Source: Oscillibacter sp.
GTDB taxonomy: Bacteria; Bacillota; Clostridia; Oscillospirales; Oscillospiraceae
Assembly (NCBI GenBank): GCA_022795445.1
Contig: JAAWGR010000005.1
Coordinates: 1-64,000, forward strand
Direction: 5' to 3'
Length of the DNA: 64,000 bases
Shown: positions 35,409 through 43,240 of the stretch, piece after piece
Numbering within the stretch: the stretch's first letter is position 1
Layout: each line of letters opens with the position of its first letter
Translations under genes and position numbers: made by a program
Notes under the pieces: generated by a model
The model's input: the letters and a program-made list of their open reading frames with translations, nothing else
What the model was told of the DNA's origin: nothing
Databases searched by the model: none

Positions 35409-35909
35409 ATGAAACTGTCCGTGCGTGAAATGGTTCTGTTTGGCTTGCTGGGCGGGCTGATGTTCGCGGCAAAAATCGTCGTGGCTCACCTGCCGAACAT
35501 TGAACCGGTTTCCCTGTTTGTCATACTCATTGCGGCCTGTTTCAGCTGGAAGGGTCTATACGCAGTTTATACCTATGTCTTTTTGGAATATGCCGTCTGG
35601 GGCTTTGGCCTGTGGTCGGTGTGTTACTTGTATGTCTGGCTTATCCTCTTCTGTGCCGCGAGGCTGCTGCGGAATATGGAATCCCGTCTTGGCTGGGCTG
35701 TCCTTGCAGGCGGCTTCGGATTGCTGTTTGGCGCATTGTGTGCTCTCGTATACTGGGTCAGCGGCGGATGGGCCGCGGCAGTCGCGTGGTGGATTTCCGG
35801 CATCCCAATGGATTTGATGCACGGCGCAGGCAATTTCGTAATCACCTTCGCGCTCTTTCTCCCTTTGCGCAAACGGCTAATGACCCTTCGGCGGCAGTAT
35901 CAATTATGA
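35409..35909 (+). CDS. ECF transporter substrate-binding (S) subunit, predicted for cobalamin or a corrinoid
   Basis: 166 residues with about five or six hydrophobic segments, the size and layout of an S component. It starts with MKLSVREMVLFGLLGGLMF and has a conserved-looking Trp-rich middle (YVFLEYAVWGFGLWSVCYLY). S subunits bind a vitamin and dock on a shared EcfAAT module, which is encoded elsewhere. Its place behind a B12 riboswitch and a DUF4430 gene suggests a corrinoid substrate. Three bases separate it from the DUF4430 stop. Confidence 0.8.
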   Translation: MKLSVREMVLFGLLGGLMFAAKIVVAHLPNIEPVSLFVILIAACFSWKGLYAVYTYVFLEYAVWGFGLWSVCYLYVWLILFCAARLLRNMESRLGWAVLAGGFGLLFGALCALVYWVSGGWAAAVAWWISGIPMDLMHGAGNFVITFALFLPLRKRLMTLRRQYQL

Positions 35910-36031
35910 AAGCCTTGTCCGCTCGCAGGAACCATGTTTTCTCCTGGATCTCCAAAAGCTCTGCCAGTTTCTTATATCTTCCAAAATTTTTGCCGGCATT
36001 TATGCAATCTCTTAACAGGGATCACTCAAAA

Positions 36032-36075
36032 CACGCCGCACAGAGTCTGTTTACTCTGCGCGGCGTGCTCTTTTT
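36032..36075 (+). terminator. Intrinsic terminator of the B12 operon
   Basis: CACGCCGC and CAGAGT pair with ACTCTG and GCGGCGTG around CTGTTT, followed by a T-rich run. Confidence 0.8.
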
Positions 36076-36265
36076 TATTTTTCCGGTGACAGCCCCATAT
36101 ATTTGGCACTTACATTTCTATATTCCACTGATCAACAGAAAGGTACATACCAACCTTCCGGAACCCACATATAAAACAAAAGCTCTCGCCTGAAAGGACA
36201 GCATGTGGTATACTATTCACAGCACACAGCAAACGCCAAGAGCCATAGAGAAAAGGAGCGGCAGT

Positions 36266-37717
36266 ATGCACAAAGGGATTAATCAAACTTTAGAGGAATT
36301 GTTTGCCCAAGTGGATTTTCGGGAAGTCTGCCAAAACCTTTACGACGGTATCCATATCGCAGACGGAGAAGGCCGCGTCCTTTTTATCAATGCGGCATAC
36401 ACCCGAACCACCGGCATCACGCCGGAGGAGATCTTGGGCCGGAAGGTAGCGGAAATTGAAGCGGAAGGAAAACTCTACAAAGGCTCTGTCACGTCTCGGG
36501 TAATCGCAACCAAGGCGCGGGCGGACTCTGTAGCTACTATCCATAAAATGAAAAAAGACGTTCTTGTTACTGGAATCCCGGTTTTCGATGCCGCTGGAAA
36601 CGTCAAAATGGTCGTTACCAACACACGGGATTTTCCAGAACTCAAGCATCTGGAACAGGAGCTGCTTGCATTGACGGAAGAACAGCGGAAAACAAAAGAA
36701 GAACTGGTTTTTCTTCGCCGCCAGCAGGCAGGAGGACAGCCGCTGATCTATCGCAGCGCCGCCATGCAGTCGGTTATGGAACTCATCCAAACCGTTGCCA
36801 AAACAGATGTTACGGTCCTCATTACCGGAGAATCCGGAACAGGAAAGGAACTTGTTGCAAATGAGCTCTATCAAAACAGCAGCCGCCGGGACAAGCCGTT
36901 CATCAAGGTGAATTGTGCGGCGATCCCATCCGATTTGCTGGAATCGGAACTGTTTGGCTATGAGGAAGGCGCATTCACCAGGGCGCGCCGGGAAGGACGG
37001 ACCGGCATGTTTGAACTGGCCAATACCGGAATGCTCCTCCTGGATGAAATCGGCGATATGCCGCTGGCCCTTCAAACCAAACTGCTGCGTGTACTTCAGC
37101 AGCGGGAACTTATGCGCATCGGCGGCACACGCGCCGTCAAGCTGGATGTTCGGCTCATTGCCTCCACTAACAAAGACCTGCGGGAGGAGGTCCGCCAGGG
37201 CCGCTTCCGGGAAGACCTGTACTACCGGCTGAACGTAATCCCCATTGAACTGAAGCCTCTGCGGGAACGCAAGGCGGATATCTCCTTTTTGGCAACCGAA
37301 TTTTTCTCCAAATTCTGCAAGAAATATGGGAAAACCATGCGCCTGAGCCCTGGCGGCATGGAATTGCTTCTGGAATATCCCTGGCCGGGGAATATCCGGG
37401 AACTAGAGAATCTGGTGGAACGCATTGTCGTCACCAATACTGGTGAAACCACCGTCAGCCACAGCCATATTTTCACGGCGCTGAACCTTGGCAAGGTACC
37501 TTTACAGCCGCATGGGACGGAGACGCACACACTCAAGGAACAGGTTGCGGTCTATGAACGGGAGATCATCCTCCGCTCCATTGAGAAGGCTGGTTCCATC
37601 CGCCGGGCTGCAAAGGCTTTGGGCGTGGACCATTCGACGCTTGTCAAGAAGTGCAAGCAATATGAAATGCTACCGGACAGCAAGAATGGTGAATTTTATC
37701 ACCAATACGGTGAATAA
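36266..37717 (+). CDS. Sigma-54-dependent activator with PAS, AAA+ and Fis domains
   Basis: 482 residues from ATG 36266 after AAAAGGAG. A PAS domain spans about 22-125. The AAA+ domain has Walker A GESGTGKE at 188-195, a GAFTRA motif at 235-240 in the sigma-54 contact loop where GAFTGA is usual, and Walker B LLLDEIGD at 257-264. A Fis-type helix-turn-helix ([20 protein letters not shown]) is at the C-terminus. The PAS likely senses a small molecule. Three dyads just beyond the gene and a -24/-12 promoter before the next operon make that operon its target. Confidence 0.93.
   Translation: MHKGINQTLEELFAQVDFREVCQNLYDGIHIADGEGRVLFINAAYTRTTGITPEEILGRKVAEIEAEGKLYKGSVTSRVIATKARADSVATIHKMKKDVLVTGIPVFDAAGNVKMVVTNTRDFPELKHLEQELLALTEEQRKTKEELVFLRRQQAGGQPLIYRSAAMQSVMELIQTVAKTDVTVLITGESGTGKELVANELYQNSSRRDKPFIKVNCAAIPSDLLESELFGYEEGAFTRARREGRTGMFELANTGMLLLDEIGDMPLALQTKLLRVLQQRELMRIGGTRAVKLDVRLIASTNKDLREEVRQGRFREDLYYRLNVIPIELKPLRERKADISFLATEFFSKFCKKYGKTMRLSPGGMELLLEYPWPGNIRELENLVERIVVTNTGETTVSHSHIFTALNLGKVPLQPHGTETHTLKEQVAVYEREIILRSIEKAGSIRRAAKALGVDHSTLVKKCKQYEMLPDSKNGEFYHQYGE
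37687..37704. promoter_or_regulatory. Upstream activator dyad 1
   Basis: TGGTGA, six bases, TCACCA. It overlaps the last codons of the sigma-54 activator gene and is about 240 bases before the sigma-54 promoter. Confidence 0.65.
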
Positions 37718-37726
37718 AATCACCGT
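37707..37726. promoter_or_regulatory. Upstream activator dyad 2
   Basis: ACGGTGA, six bases, TCACCGT. It starts two bases after dyad 1. The GGTGA-N6-TCACC core is the same in all three. Confidence 0.7.
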
Positions 37727-37827
37727 TCAATTTGCAAGCTTGAGGTTTTAGAATTTATTTCTATTTTCCTCCGTTTTTTGCAATGTTTTCAACATTTTCG
37801 TCAAAAAGACATAGCAGCTTCCGTTTG

Positions 37828-37862
37828 CGAGCGGTGAATTATTTCACCGCTCGCGCCTTTTT
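37828..37862 (+). terminator. Activator dyad 3 doubling as an intrinsic terminator
   Basis: CGAGCGGTGAA, four bases, TTCACCGCTCG, a stem longer than the other dyads, then GCGCC and TTTTTT. The GGTGA-N6-TCACC core matches dyads 1 and 2, so it can be a binding site for the activator and also the terminator of its gene. Confidence 0.65.
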
Positions 37863-37935
37863 TCTTGGATTTCAGGAGTATGCTCAGCGGAATTTTCTGT
37901 ACTGCCACAACGGTTTCCCGTTCTTCCGCTCACAA

Positions 37936-37951
37936 TTGGCACAGTTTTTGC
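37936..37951 (+). promoter_or_regulatory. Sigma-54 (-24/-12) promoter of the beta-keto acid operon
   Basis: TTGGCACAGTTTTTGC: the GG and GC pairs are separated by ten bases, as required by RpoN. It is about 65 bases before the first gene of the operon. Dyads 1-3 lie roughly 85-250 bases upstream, a normal enhancer range. Confidence 0.88.
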
Positions 37952-38014
37952 TTCCAATTTACATATATGGCGCAATGATCACGGTCTTCAATTTTTTTAG
38001 AGAGGTGTGTTTCC

Positions 38015-38854
38015 ATGAAAAAGACAATCATCACTGTGGCAACGACCGGCGCTTGGCCTAAAAAGGAGAACAACCCCAATGTTCCTATGACCCCTTCCGA
38101 GATTGCCGACGACGTATATGCCTGCTGGAAAGTGGGCGCGGCGGTGGCCCATCTGCATATGCGCGACGATGCAGGCAACGGCACTATGAGTACGGAAAAA
38201 TTCCGCGAAACCGTCTCCCTCATACGGAAGCGCTATCCGGACTGCGATATCGTGCTGAACCTGACCACTTCCGGCGACCTGAACGCCACAGAGGAAACCC
38301 GTCAGGCACATTTAAAAGAACTGCGTCCGGAAATGGGTTCCTTTGACTGCGGTTCTATGAATTGGCTGCACTCCGGCCTGTTCCTGAATCCCCCCAAGTT
38401 CCTGGAGCAGTTGGGCGCGAATATGCAGGCATGGGGCGTCAAGCCCGAGATCGAAGCGTTTGACCCCGGCATGATCGCCAACGCCGCTTACTATCTCAAA
38501 AAAGGCGTTCTCAAGGCCCCCCTCCACTTCCAACTCTGTATGGGCTGTGCAAACGGCATCCCCGGCAGCATGAAGAACCTGGTGTTCATGAAGGAGACGA
38601 TGGATCAGCTTTGCCCGGGTTCTACCTGGAGCTGCTTCGGCGTGGGGCACTCCGCCATGGAAATGCTCTACGGTGCCGTCGCCATGGGCGGCCATGTGCG
38701 CGTGGGCATGGAGGACAACGTGATGTATGCCAAAGATCAGCTGGCGGAAAGCAATGTGCAGTTTGTTGAGCGGGCCGTGCGGGTGATCCGTGAGTTTGGC
38801 CGGGAGCCCGCTACCCCTGACGAGGCGCGTGAAATTCTGGGCCTGAAAAAATGA
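38015..38854 (+). CDS. Beta-keto acid cleavage enzyme (BKACE / 3-keto-5-aminohexanoate cleavage family)
   Basis: 279 residues. Metal-ligand His are in HLHMRDD (H46, H48) and at H212 in GVGHSAMEM; the GGHVRVGMEDN motif holds the acyl-binding Arg/Glu pair (R229, E233). The family adds acetyl-CoA to a beta-keto acid and splits it into acetoacetate and an acyl-CoA. Members act in lysine fermentation and carnitine breakdown; no lysine-fermentation genes are near, so the substrate is unknown. It is the first gene behind the sigma-54 promoter and overlaps the next start by the ATGA. Confidence 0.92.
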   Translation: MKKTIITVATTGAWPKKENNPNVPMTPSEIADDVYACWKVGAAVAHLHMRDDAGNGTMSTEKFRETVSLIRKRYPDCDIVLNLTTSGDLNATEETRQAHLKELRPEMGSFDCGSMNWLHSGLFLNPPKFLEQLGANMQAWGVKPEIEAFDPGMIANAAYYLKKGVLKAPLHFQLCMGCANGIPGSMKNLVFMKETMDQLCPGSTWSCFGVGHSAMEMLYGAVAMGGHVRVGMEDNVMYAKDQLAESNVQFVERAVRVIREFGREPATPDEAREILGLKK

Positions 38855-39045
38855 GCTGGGGCGTTTACTGGATGTTTTACCGCTGTCCGGTTTGTCAGAA
38901 AAAATTCAAATCCGGAGCCGATACCATTATCGAGCCATCCTTTGGCCGCTGCCCTCGCTGCCATGCCGAAGGGCAGCTGATTGGCGAGAGCGGGAAAAAT
39001 CCCCCAGAAGACCCAAACGCCTATGAGGATACGGCGGATTACTGA
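38851..39045 (+). CDS. Small C4 zinc-ribbon protein coupled to the BKACE gene
   Basis: 64 residues with CPVCQ and CPRCH, spaced like one zinc ribbon, then an acidic tail (PPEDPNAYEDTADY). The start overlaps the BKACE stop as ATGA, so its translation is coupled. A later ATG at 38872 is also possible. Function unknown; the coupling suggests a helper for the pathway. Confidence 0.65.
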   Translation: MSWGVYWMFYRCPVCQKKFKSGADTIIEPSFGRCPRCHAEGQLIGESGKNPPEDPNAYEDTADY

Positions 39046-39062
39046 AAAAGGAGTGAAACATC

Positions 39063-39992
39063 ATGAAAAACATCAAGTATATCCTGATCTGCGGCGCTGG
39101 CATGATGGGGAAGAATATCGCCTTTGTCATGGCATCCAATCCTGCGTATGAGGTTGGCGTTTACGATCTGTACGAAACGGACGTACACGGCGGCATCCGG
39201 AACAATACGAAACCGCTGGTGGAAAAGGGCGTGCTTTCAACCGAAGAGCTGGAGGGCCGTCTCTCCCGCATCTCTTTTACCACCGATATGGACAGCGAAC
39301 TGGTCAGCCGCGCCGACCTGGTGATCGAGGCTGTGTTTGAGGATATGAAGATCAAGCGGGAGACCTTCGCCAAGCTGGAGGCGTGCTGCCGGCCTGATAC
39401 CATCTTCTGCACCAATTCCTCCGTCATGAGTCCCAGCGAAATCTCCGCTGAACTCACCCACCGGGAGCGCTTTGTGGGCACCCACTTCTGGAATCCCGGC
39501 CATCTAATCCCTCTGGTGGAAGTGGTCAAGTCGGACGCTTCCAGCGATGAGACCGCCCAGACCGTTATGGAGGTGCTGGCCTCTGCCGGGAAAGAACCGG
39601 TACTGTGCCGGAAAGACGTTCCCGGATTCATTGCCAACCGGATGCAGCACGCTCTTTGGCGCGAAGCCATCTCCATCGTGGAACGGGGTATCGCAGATGC
39701 CGCTACGGTGGACAAGGCGGTGCGTTTCTCCTTCGGCCTGCGCCTGCCGCAGCTTGGCCCCCTGGAAAATGCCGATATGGTAGGAACCGATCTGACGTAC
39801 AACATCCATGATTACATCCTCAAGGACTTGGAGGATTCCCACACGCCCTCCCCGCTGCTGAAGCAGCTTCGGGATGAGGGGAAAATTGGCTTCAAGACCG
39901 GCGAAGGCTTCCAGGCCTGGAAGCCGGAGGCTGCAAAAAAGTCGGCAGACGATCTGAACGAATACTTGGTTCGGATGCTTTACGGAAAATAA
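39063..39992 (+). CDS. 3-hydroxyacyl-CoA dehydrogenase-family oxidoreductase
   Basis: 309 residues. The NAD site is GAGMMG at 11-16, and the catalytic His is H141 in VGTHFWNPGHLIPLVEVV, where hydroxyacyl-CoA dehydrogenases have HFFNP. It is short like 3-hydroxybutyryl-CoA and carnitine dehydrogenases. With BKACE in the same operon, a likely job is oxidising a 3-hydroxy acid or its CoA ester to the 3-keto form. The carnitine pathway of other bacteria pairs these two enzyme types in the same way. Directly follows the zinc-ribbon gene. Confidence 0.88.
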   Translation: MKNIKYILICGAGMMGKNIAFVMASNPAYEVGVYDLYETDVHGGIRNNTKPLVEKGVLSTEELEGRLSRISFTTDMDSELVSRADLVIEAVFEDMKIKRETFAKLEACCRPDTIFCTNSSVMSPSEISAELTHRERFVGTHFWNPGHLIPLVEVVKSDASSDETAQTVMEVLASAGKEPVLCRKDVPGFIANRMQHALWREAISIVERGIADAATVDKAVRFSFGLRLPQLGPLENADMVGTDLTYNIHDYILKDLEDSHTPSPLLKQLRDEGKIGFKTGEGFQAWKPEAAKKSADDLNEYLVRMLYGK

Positions 39993-40046
39993 TGGGAACC
40001 GCCGCCTGCGGCGCGTTTCAGTATGAGAAAGAAAGGAAAATGATTG

Positions 40047-41435
40047 ATGTCTGAACATACGGAAAAGAGTAATGGCACGTTTCTTTGGCGCATCAGCAAG
40101 AAATTCAGCTTTGCAGCCGAGAAAATCATTCCGGATTCCTTCGTATTCTGCGTCATTTTGATGCTGGTCGTGTTTGTATGCTCTCTGTTGTGCGGCAAAG
40201 GCCCCCTGGAGCTGCTGAATGCTTGGTGGGATGGCCTGAGCAGCCAATTCACTCTGGCTTTCCAGATGGGCCTGATGGTCATCGTGTGCGCGACCTGCGC
40301 CCGCAGTCCGCAGGTCGCCAAGCTGCTGAATAAACTGGCAAGCCTGGTGCATACCCGCACTGCCGCGCTGATTGTTTTGATGCTCTTCGGCTATGTGACT
40401 TCCATGCTGAACTGGGCATTCTGCACCATTGTTACCCCTATCCTTGCCATGCACATGGCAAAACGCATCAAGGGACTCCACTTCCCCATGATGGTGGCTG
40501 GCGGATACTCCTGCATGATTTTGGGCCAATGTCTCGGGCCCTCTGCAACGCTGTACTCCAACCTGGCTACGGAGGGCAGTTCTTATGCCGAAATCGTTGG
40601 TCAGAGCATGAGCGTGGCAGATACCTGCTATAACCCTATGAATATCATCCTTTTCACCATCCTGGCAATTGTGTTTGTCCTCCTGGTCCTCTTTACCCAG
40701 CCTGGCCAGAATGAACTGGTGGAACTGGGCGATATCGCCACTGAGGCGGATGTAGTCCCCGCCTCCTACAAAAACACAGACCCCGCTGTCACGGCCGCGG
40801 AAAAGATGAACACCTTCAAGCCGTTCATGTGGATTACCGGCGCGTTCATCTTTATCTACATTATCACCTCTGTTGTGCAAAAGGGCCTGCTGGGCGCGCT
40901 GAACATGAACCTGGTGATCTTCATGTTCGTTGGCATCAACTGCTTCCTGTTCCCCGAGCCGCACCAATGGATTGAAGCGCATAAAAATAGTATGCATTTG
41001 GCAACGGACGTTATGCTCCAGTTCCCCTTCTATGGGGCTATCATGGGCATGATGTACCTGGAAGGCGGTCTCGGTTCTGTGCTGATTGGCGCAATCGTCT
41101 CCGTGTCCAACGCCCAAACTCTGCCGATTTTCTCCTTCCTCTCCGCCTGTGTTACGAATCTGTTCATTCCTTCCCAAGGCGGACAGTTCACCGTTCAGGG
41201 TCCGCTGATCGTCGAAGCAGCAAAGGCCATCCCTGGTGCAAATCTGGTCAACTGCCTGAATGCCTTTGTTTATGGAGACGAATGCACCAACCTTCTCCAG
41301 CCTCTGTACGTCATCCCTGCTCTGTCGGTAGTGGGAATGAAACTGAAAGATGTATGGGGCTTTATGGCCTTTATCTGTGTGTTCTGGGCCATCATCGTCT
41401 GTGGAGGACTTTATTTCATCCCAATGTTCGTGTAA
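40047..41435 (+). CDS. AtoE-like short-chain fatty acid carrier
   Basis: 462 residues with about ten hydrophobic segments. Matches the AtoE/TIGR00366 family: FVFCVILMLVVFVCSLLCGK near the start, then NWAFCTIVTPILAMHMAKRI, and later SQGGQFTVQGPLIVEAA. These carriers move short-chain fatty or hydroxy acids with protons. In this operon it probably imports the substrate or exports acetoacetate. ATG 40047 is used; GAAAGGAAAA lies upstream. Terminator at 41479. Confidence 0.9.
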   Translation: MSEHTEKSNGTFLWRISKKFSFAAEKIIPDSFVFCVILMLVVFVCSLLCGKGPLELLNAWWDGLSSQFTLAFQMGLMVIVCATCARSPQVAKLLNKLASLVHTRTAALIVLMLFGYVTSMLNWAFCTIVTPILAMHMAKRIKGLHFPMMVAGGYSCMILGQCLGPSATLYSNLATEGSSYAEIVGQSMSVADTCYNPMNIILFTILAIVFVLLVLFTQPGQNELVELGDIATEADVVPASYKNTDPAVTAAEKMNTFKPFMWITGAFIFIYIITSVVQKGLLGALNMNLVIFMFVGINCFLFPEPHQWIEAHKNSMHLATDVMLQFPFYGAIMGMMYLEGGLGSVLIGAIVSVSNAQTLPIFSFLSACVTNLFIPSQGGQFTVQGPLIVEAAKAIPGANLVNCLNAFVYGDECTNLLQPLYVIPALSVVGMKLKDVWGFMAFICVFWAIIVCGGLYFIPMFV

Positions 41436-41478
41436 GCATCTAAGGATCTTTTCAGCAAAAATCATCATGTTTTGAAAA

Positions 41479-41516
41479 AGAAGGCTGTTCTGTGTAGACA
41501 GAACAGCCTTCTTTCT
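41479..41516 (+). terminator. Intrinsic terminator of the beta-keto acid operon
   Basis: A 15-base stem, AGAAGGCTGTTCTGT with ACAGAACAGCCTTCT, around a four-base loop, followed by T-rich sequence. Confidence 0.88.
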
Positions 41517-41559
41517 GCAATCTTAGTACGTTCATCTTTATATTTCTTTCAAATTCGCT

Positions 41560-41713
41560 CCGTGATCCGCATCGCCAGAGGCAATCGGAGGGCATTGCGG
41601 CGGCACAGGAGTGCGGGATGCCGCTGTCTATCTTTCATTGCCGGGCGGAGATTTGCAAAAAAGCCAAGTTTTATAAGAGGGGCAAATTTACAGGAATGTG
41701 TACGTTTCTGTAA
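41560..41713 (+). pseudogene. Remnant of a small serine recombinase (resolvase)
   Basis: The frame QRQSEGIAAAQ at 41576 matches the helix after the catalytic domain of small serine recombinases; one base is missing just before it. It runs directly into ECGMPLSIFHCRAE, which resembles the C-terminal helix-turn-helix (usually ...GMPRSTFYRRA). The about 35 residues normally between them are gone, and the frame ends at TAA 41711-41713. The rest of the 450-base gap (41436-41887) holds a terminator and a promoter and nothing else I can name. Confidence 0.5.
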
Positions 41714-41791
41714 ACAACGTTTCTATTGAGAACAATTTTAGTTTAACAGAGAAAGCCAGGGATTTCAATACCTTTGTTGAAATTTTTCGGG

Positions 41792-41820
41792 TTACAAAAA
41801 AGCCTGCAAAATTGTACACT
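41792..41820 (+). promoter_or_regulatory. Probable sigma-A promoter of the gtrA operon
   Basis: TTACAA, 17 bases, TACACT, about 70 bases before the gtrA start. Confidence 0.5.
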
Positions 41821-41887
41821 ATATTACAAAACAGACAACATCCGTTATTATTCCAGCATTCTAGGTTTTCTGGTATTGGAGGGAGCC

Positions 41888-42301
41888 ATGACATCAAAAA
41901 TAATTGTCCTTATAACCCGATATCGGGAGCAGATATCCTACTTAATCGTAGGCTGTATAACCACCCTTGTAAATTACATCGCCTTTGCACTGTTAACGCA
42001 TATCGCCGGATTTTACTATCTTCTCAGCAATATTGCCGCTTGGACTGCCGCTGTGATTTTCTCCTACTTTGCCAATGGCCAATGGGTTTATCGCTCCGCC
42101 TCCCGCCGAAGCCTGCAGGAAGCGGTCTCATTCGTGCTCTCCCGCCTGTTCTCCCTAGGACTGGAAACGCTTTTGCTGTTCCTGCTGGTCAGCCTGCTTG
42201 GGATTGGTGAGATGGCAGCTAAACTCCTGTTAGCGGCATTGGTCGTTGTTGTCAATTACTTGACTGGCCTTTTGGTATTTAAATCCAGGAAGGGGGCTTA
42301 A
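41888..42301 (+). CDS. GtrA-family membrane protein
   Basis: 137 residues with four hydrophobic segments and the family start YREQISYLIVGCITTLVNYI. ATG 41888 follows GGAGGGAG. GtrA proteins are thought to flip a lipid-linked sugar across the membrane. The next two genes encode the GtrB-like transferase and a glucosyltransferase-type protein, so the three form a surface glycosylation set. Confidence 0.87.
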   Translation: MTSKIIVLITRYREQISYLIVGCITTLVNYIAFALLTHIAGFYYLLSNIAAWTAAVIFSYFANGQWVYRSASRRSLQEAVSFVLSRLFSLGLETLLLFLLVSLLGIGEMAAKLLLAALVVVVNYLTGLLVFKSRKGA

Positions 42302-42307
42302 ACAGAT

Positions 42308-43240
42308 ATGCTTTCTGTTGTAATCCCCGCCTATAATGAGGCGGGAGCGATTTTACAGGCTGTCCGGGGTGTCGGCAGGGTTCTTCATGATGCAGGCATT
42401 TTGTATGAACTTATCTTTGTAGACGATGGGTCTGTCGATGATACCTGGAAGGAAATCACATTAGCCGCAGAACAGGACTCCGCTGTTCGCGGCGTCAGTT
42501 TTTCCCGGAACTTTGGAAAGGAAGCAGCCATCTTCGCTGGCATGGAAGCCGCTGCGGGGGATTGCTGTGCGGTGATGGACTGTGATTTGCAGCATCCACC
42601 GGAAAAACTGCCGGAGATGTATGCTCTCTGGCAGCAAGGCTGGGAAGTTGTCAACGGCGTGAAGGCAGACCGCGGCCAGGAAAGTGGCTTTCATCGCTTT
42701 GCTGCCAAAAGTTTTTATAAAATGATGAGCAAGGCCGTGGGGATCGATATGTCCCAGGCCTCTGACTTCAAATTGATGGATCGGCGGGTTGTTAAAACGT
42801 TACTGGCACTGTCTGAGCATAAGACCTTTTTCCGTGCCTTAGCGGCTTGGGTGGGGTTCCATGCTACAGAGGTAGCGTTCCATGTGGAGGAACGGACGGT
42901 GGGCGATACACACTGGTCTGCAAGGTCCCTGTTCCGCTATGCTGTTTCCAACATCGCCTCCTATTCATCTGCGCCCATGCAGATCGTCACAGTTTTAGGG
43001 GCGCTAACACTGTTGTTGTCCCTGGCTCTTGGCGTGCAGACGTTGATCAATTGGGTCCGGGGCAGAGCAGCGGACGGCTTCACAACGGTTATCATATTGA
43101 TGCTTCTGATCGGCAGTATCCTCATGATAAGTCTGGGAATTATTGGGTATTATATTGCACAGATTTTCATAGAGGTAAAAGCCCGGCCCCGCTATCTGGT
43201 GGCCAGGGCCTGCGGACAGGAAAGGGGCAGCCGGACATGA
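42308..43240 (+). CDS. GtrB/DPM1-like family 2 glycosyltransferase
   Basis: 310 residues. The GT-A domain has VVIPAYNEAG at the start, the DDGSVDDTW metal region and MDCDLQHPPE. Two C-terminal membrane helices follow (about 230-290, VTVLGALTLLLSLALGVQTL and TTVIILMLLIGSILMISLGI). The family loads a sugar onto polyprenyl phosphate. It starts seven bases after gtrA and overlaps the next gene by four. Confidence 0.92.
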   Translation: MLSVVIPAYNEAGAILQAVRGVGRVLHDAGILYELIFVDDGSVDDTWKEITLAAEQDSAVRGVSFSRNFGKEAAIFAGMEAAAGDCCAVMDCDLQHPPEKLPEMYALWQQGWEVVNGVKADRGQESGFHRFAAKSFYKMMSKAVGIDMSQASDFKLMDRRVVKTLLALSEHKTFFRALAAWVGFHATEVAFHVEERTVGDTHWSARSLFRYAVSNIASYSSAPMQIVTVLGALTLLLSLALGVQTLINWVRGRAADGFTTVIILMLLIGSILMISLGIIGYYIAQIFIEVKARPRYLVARACGQERGSRT

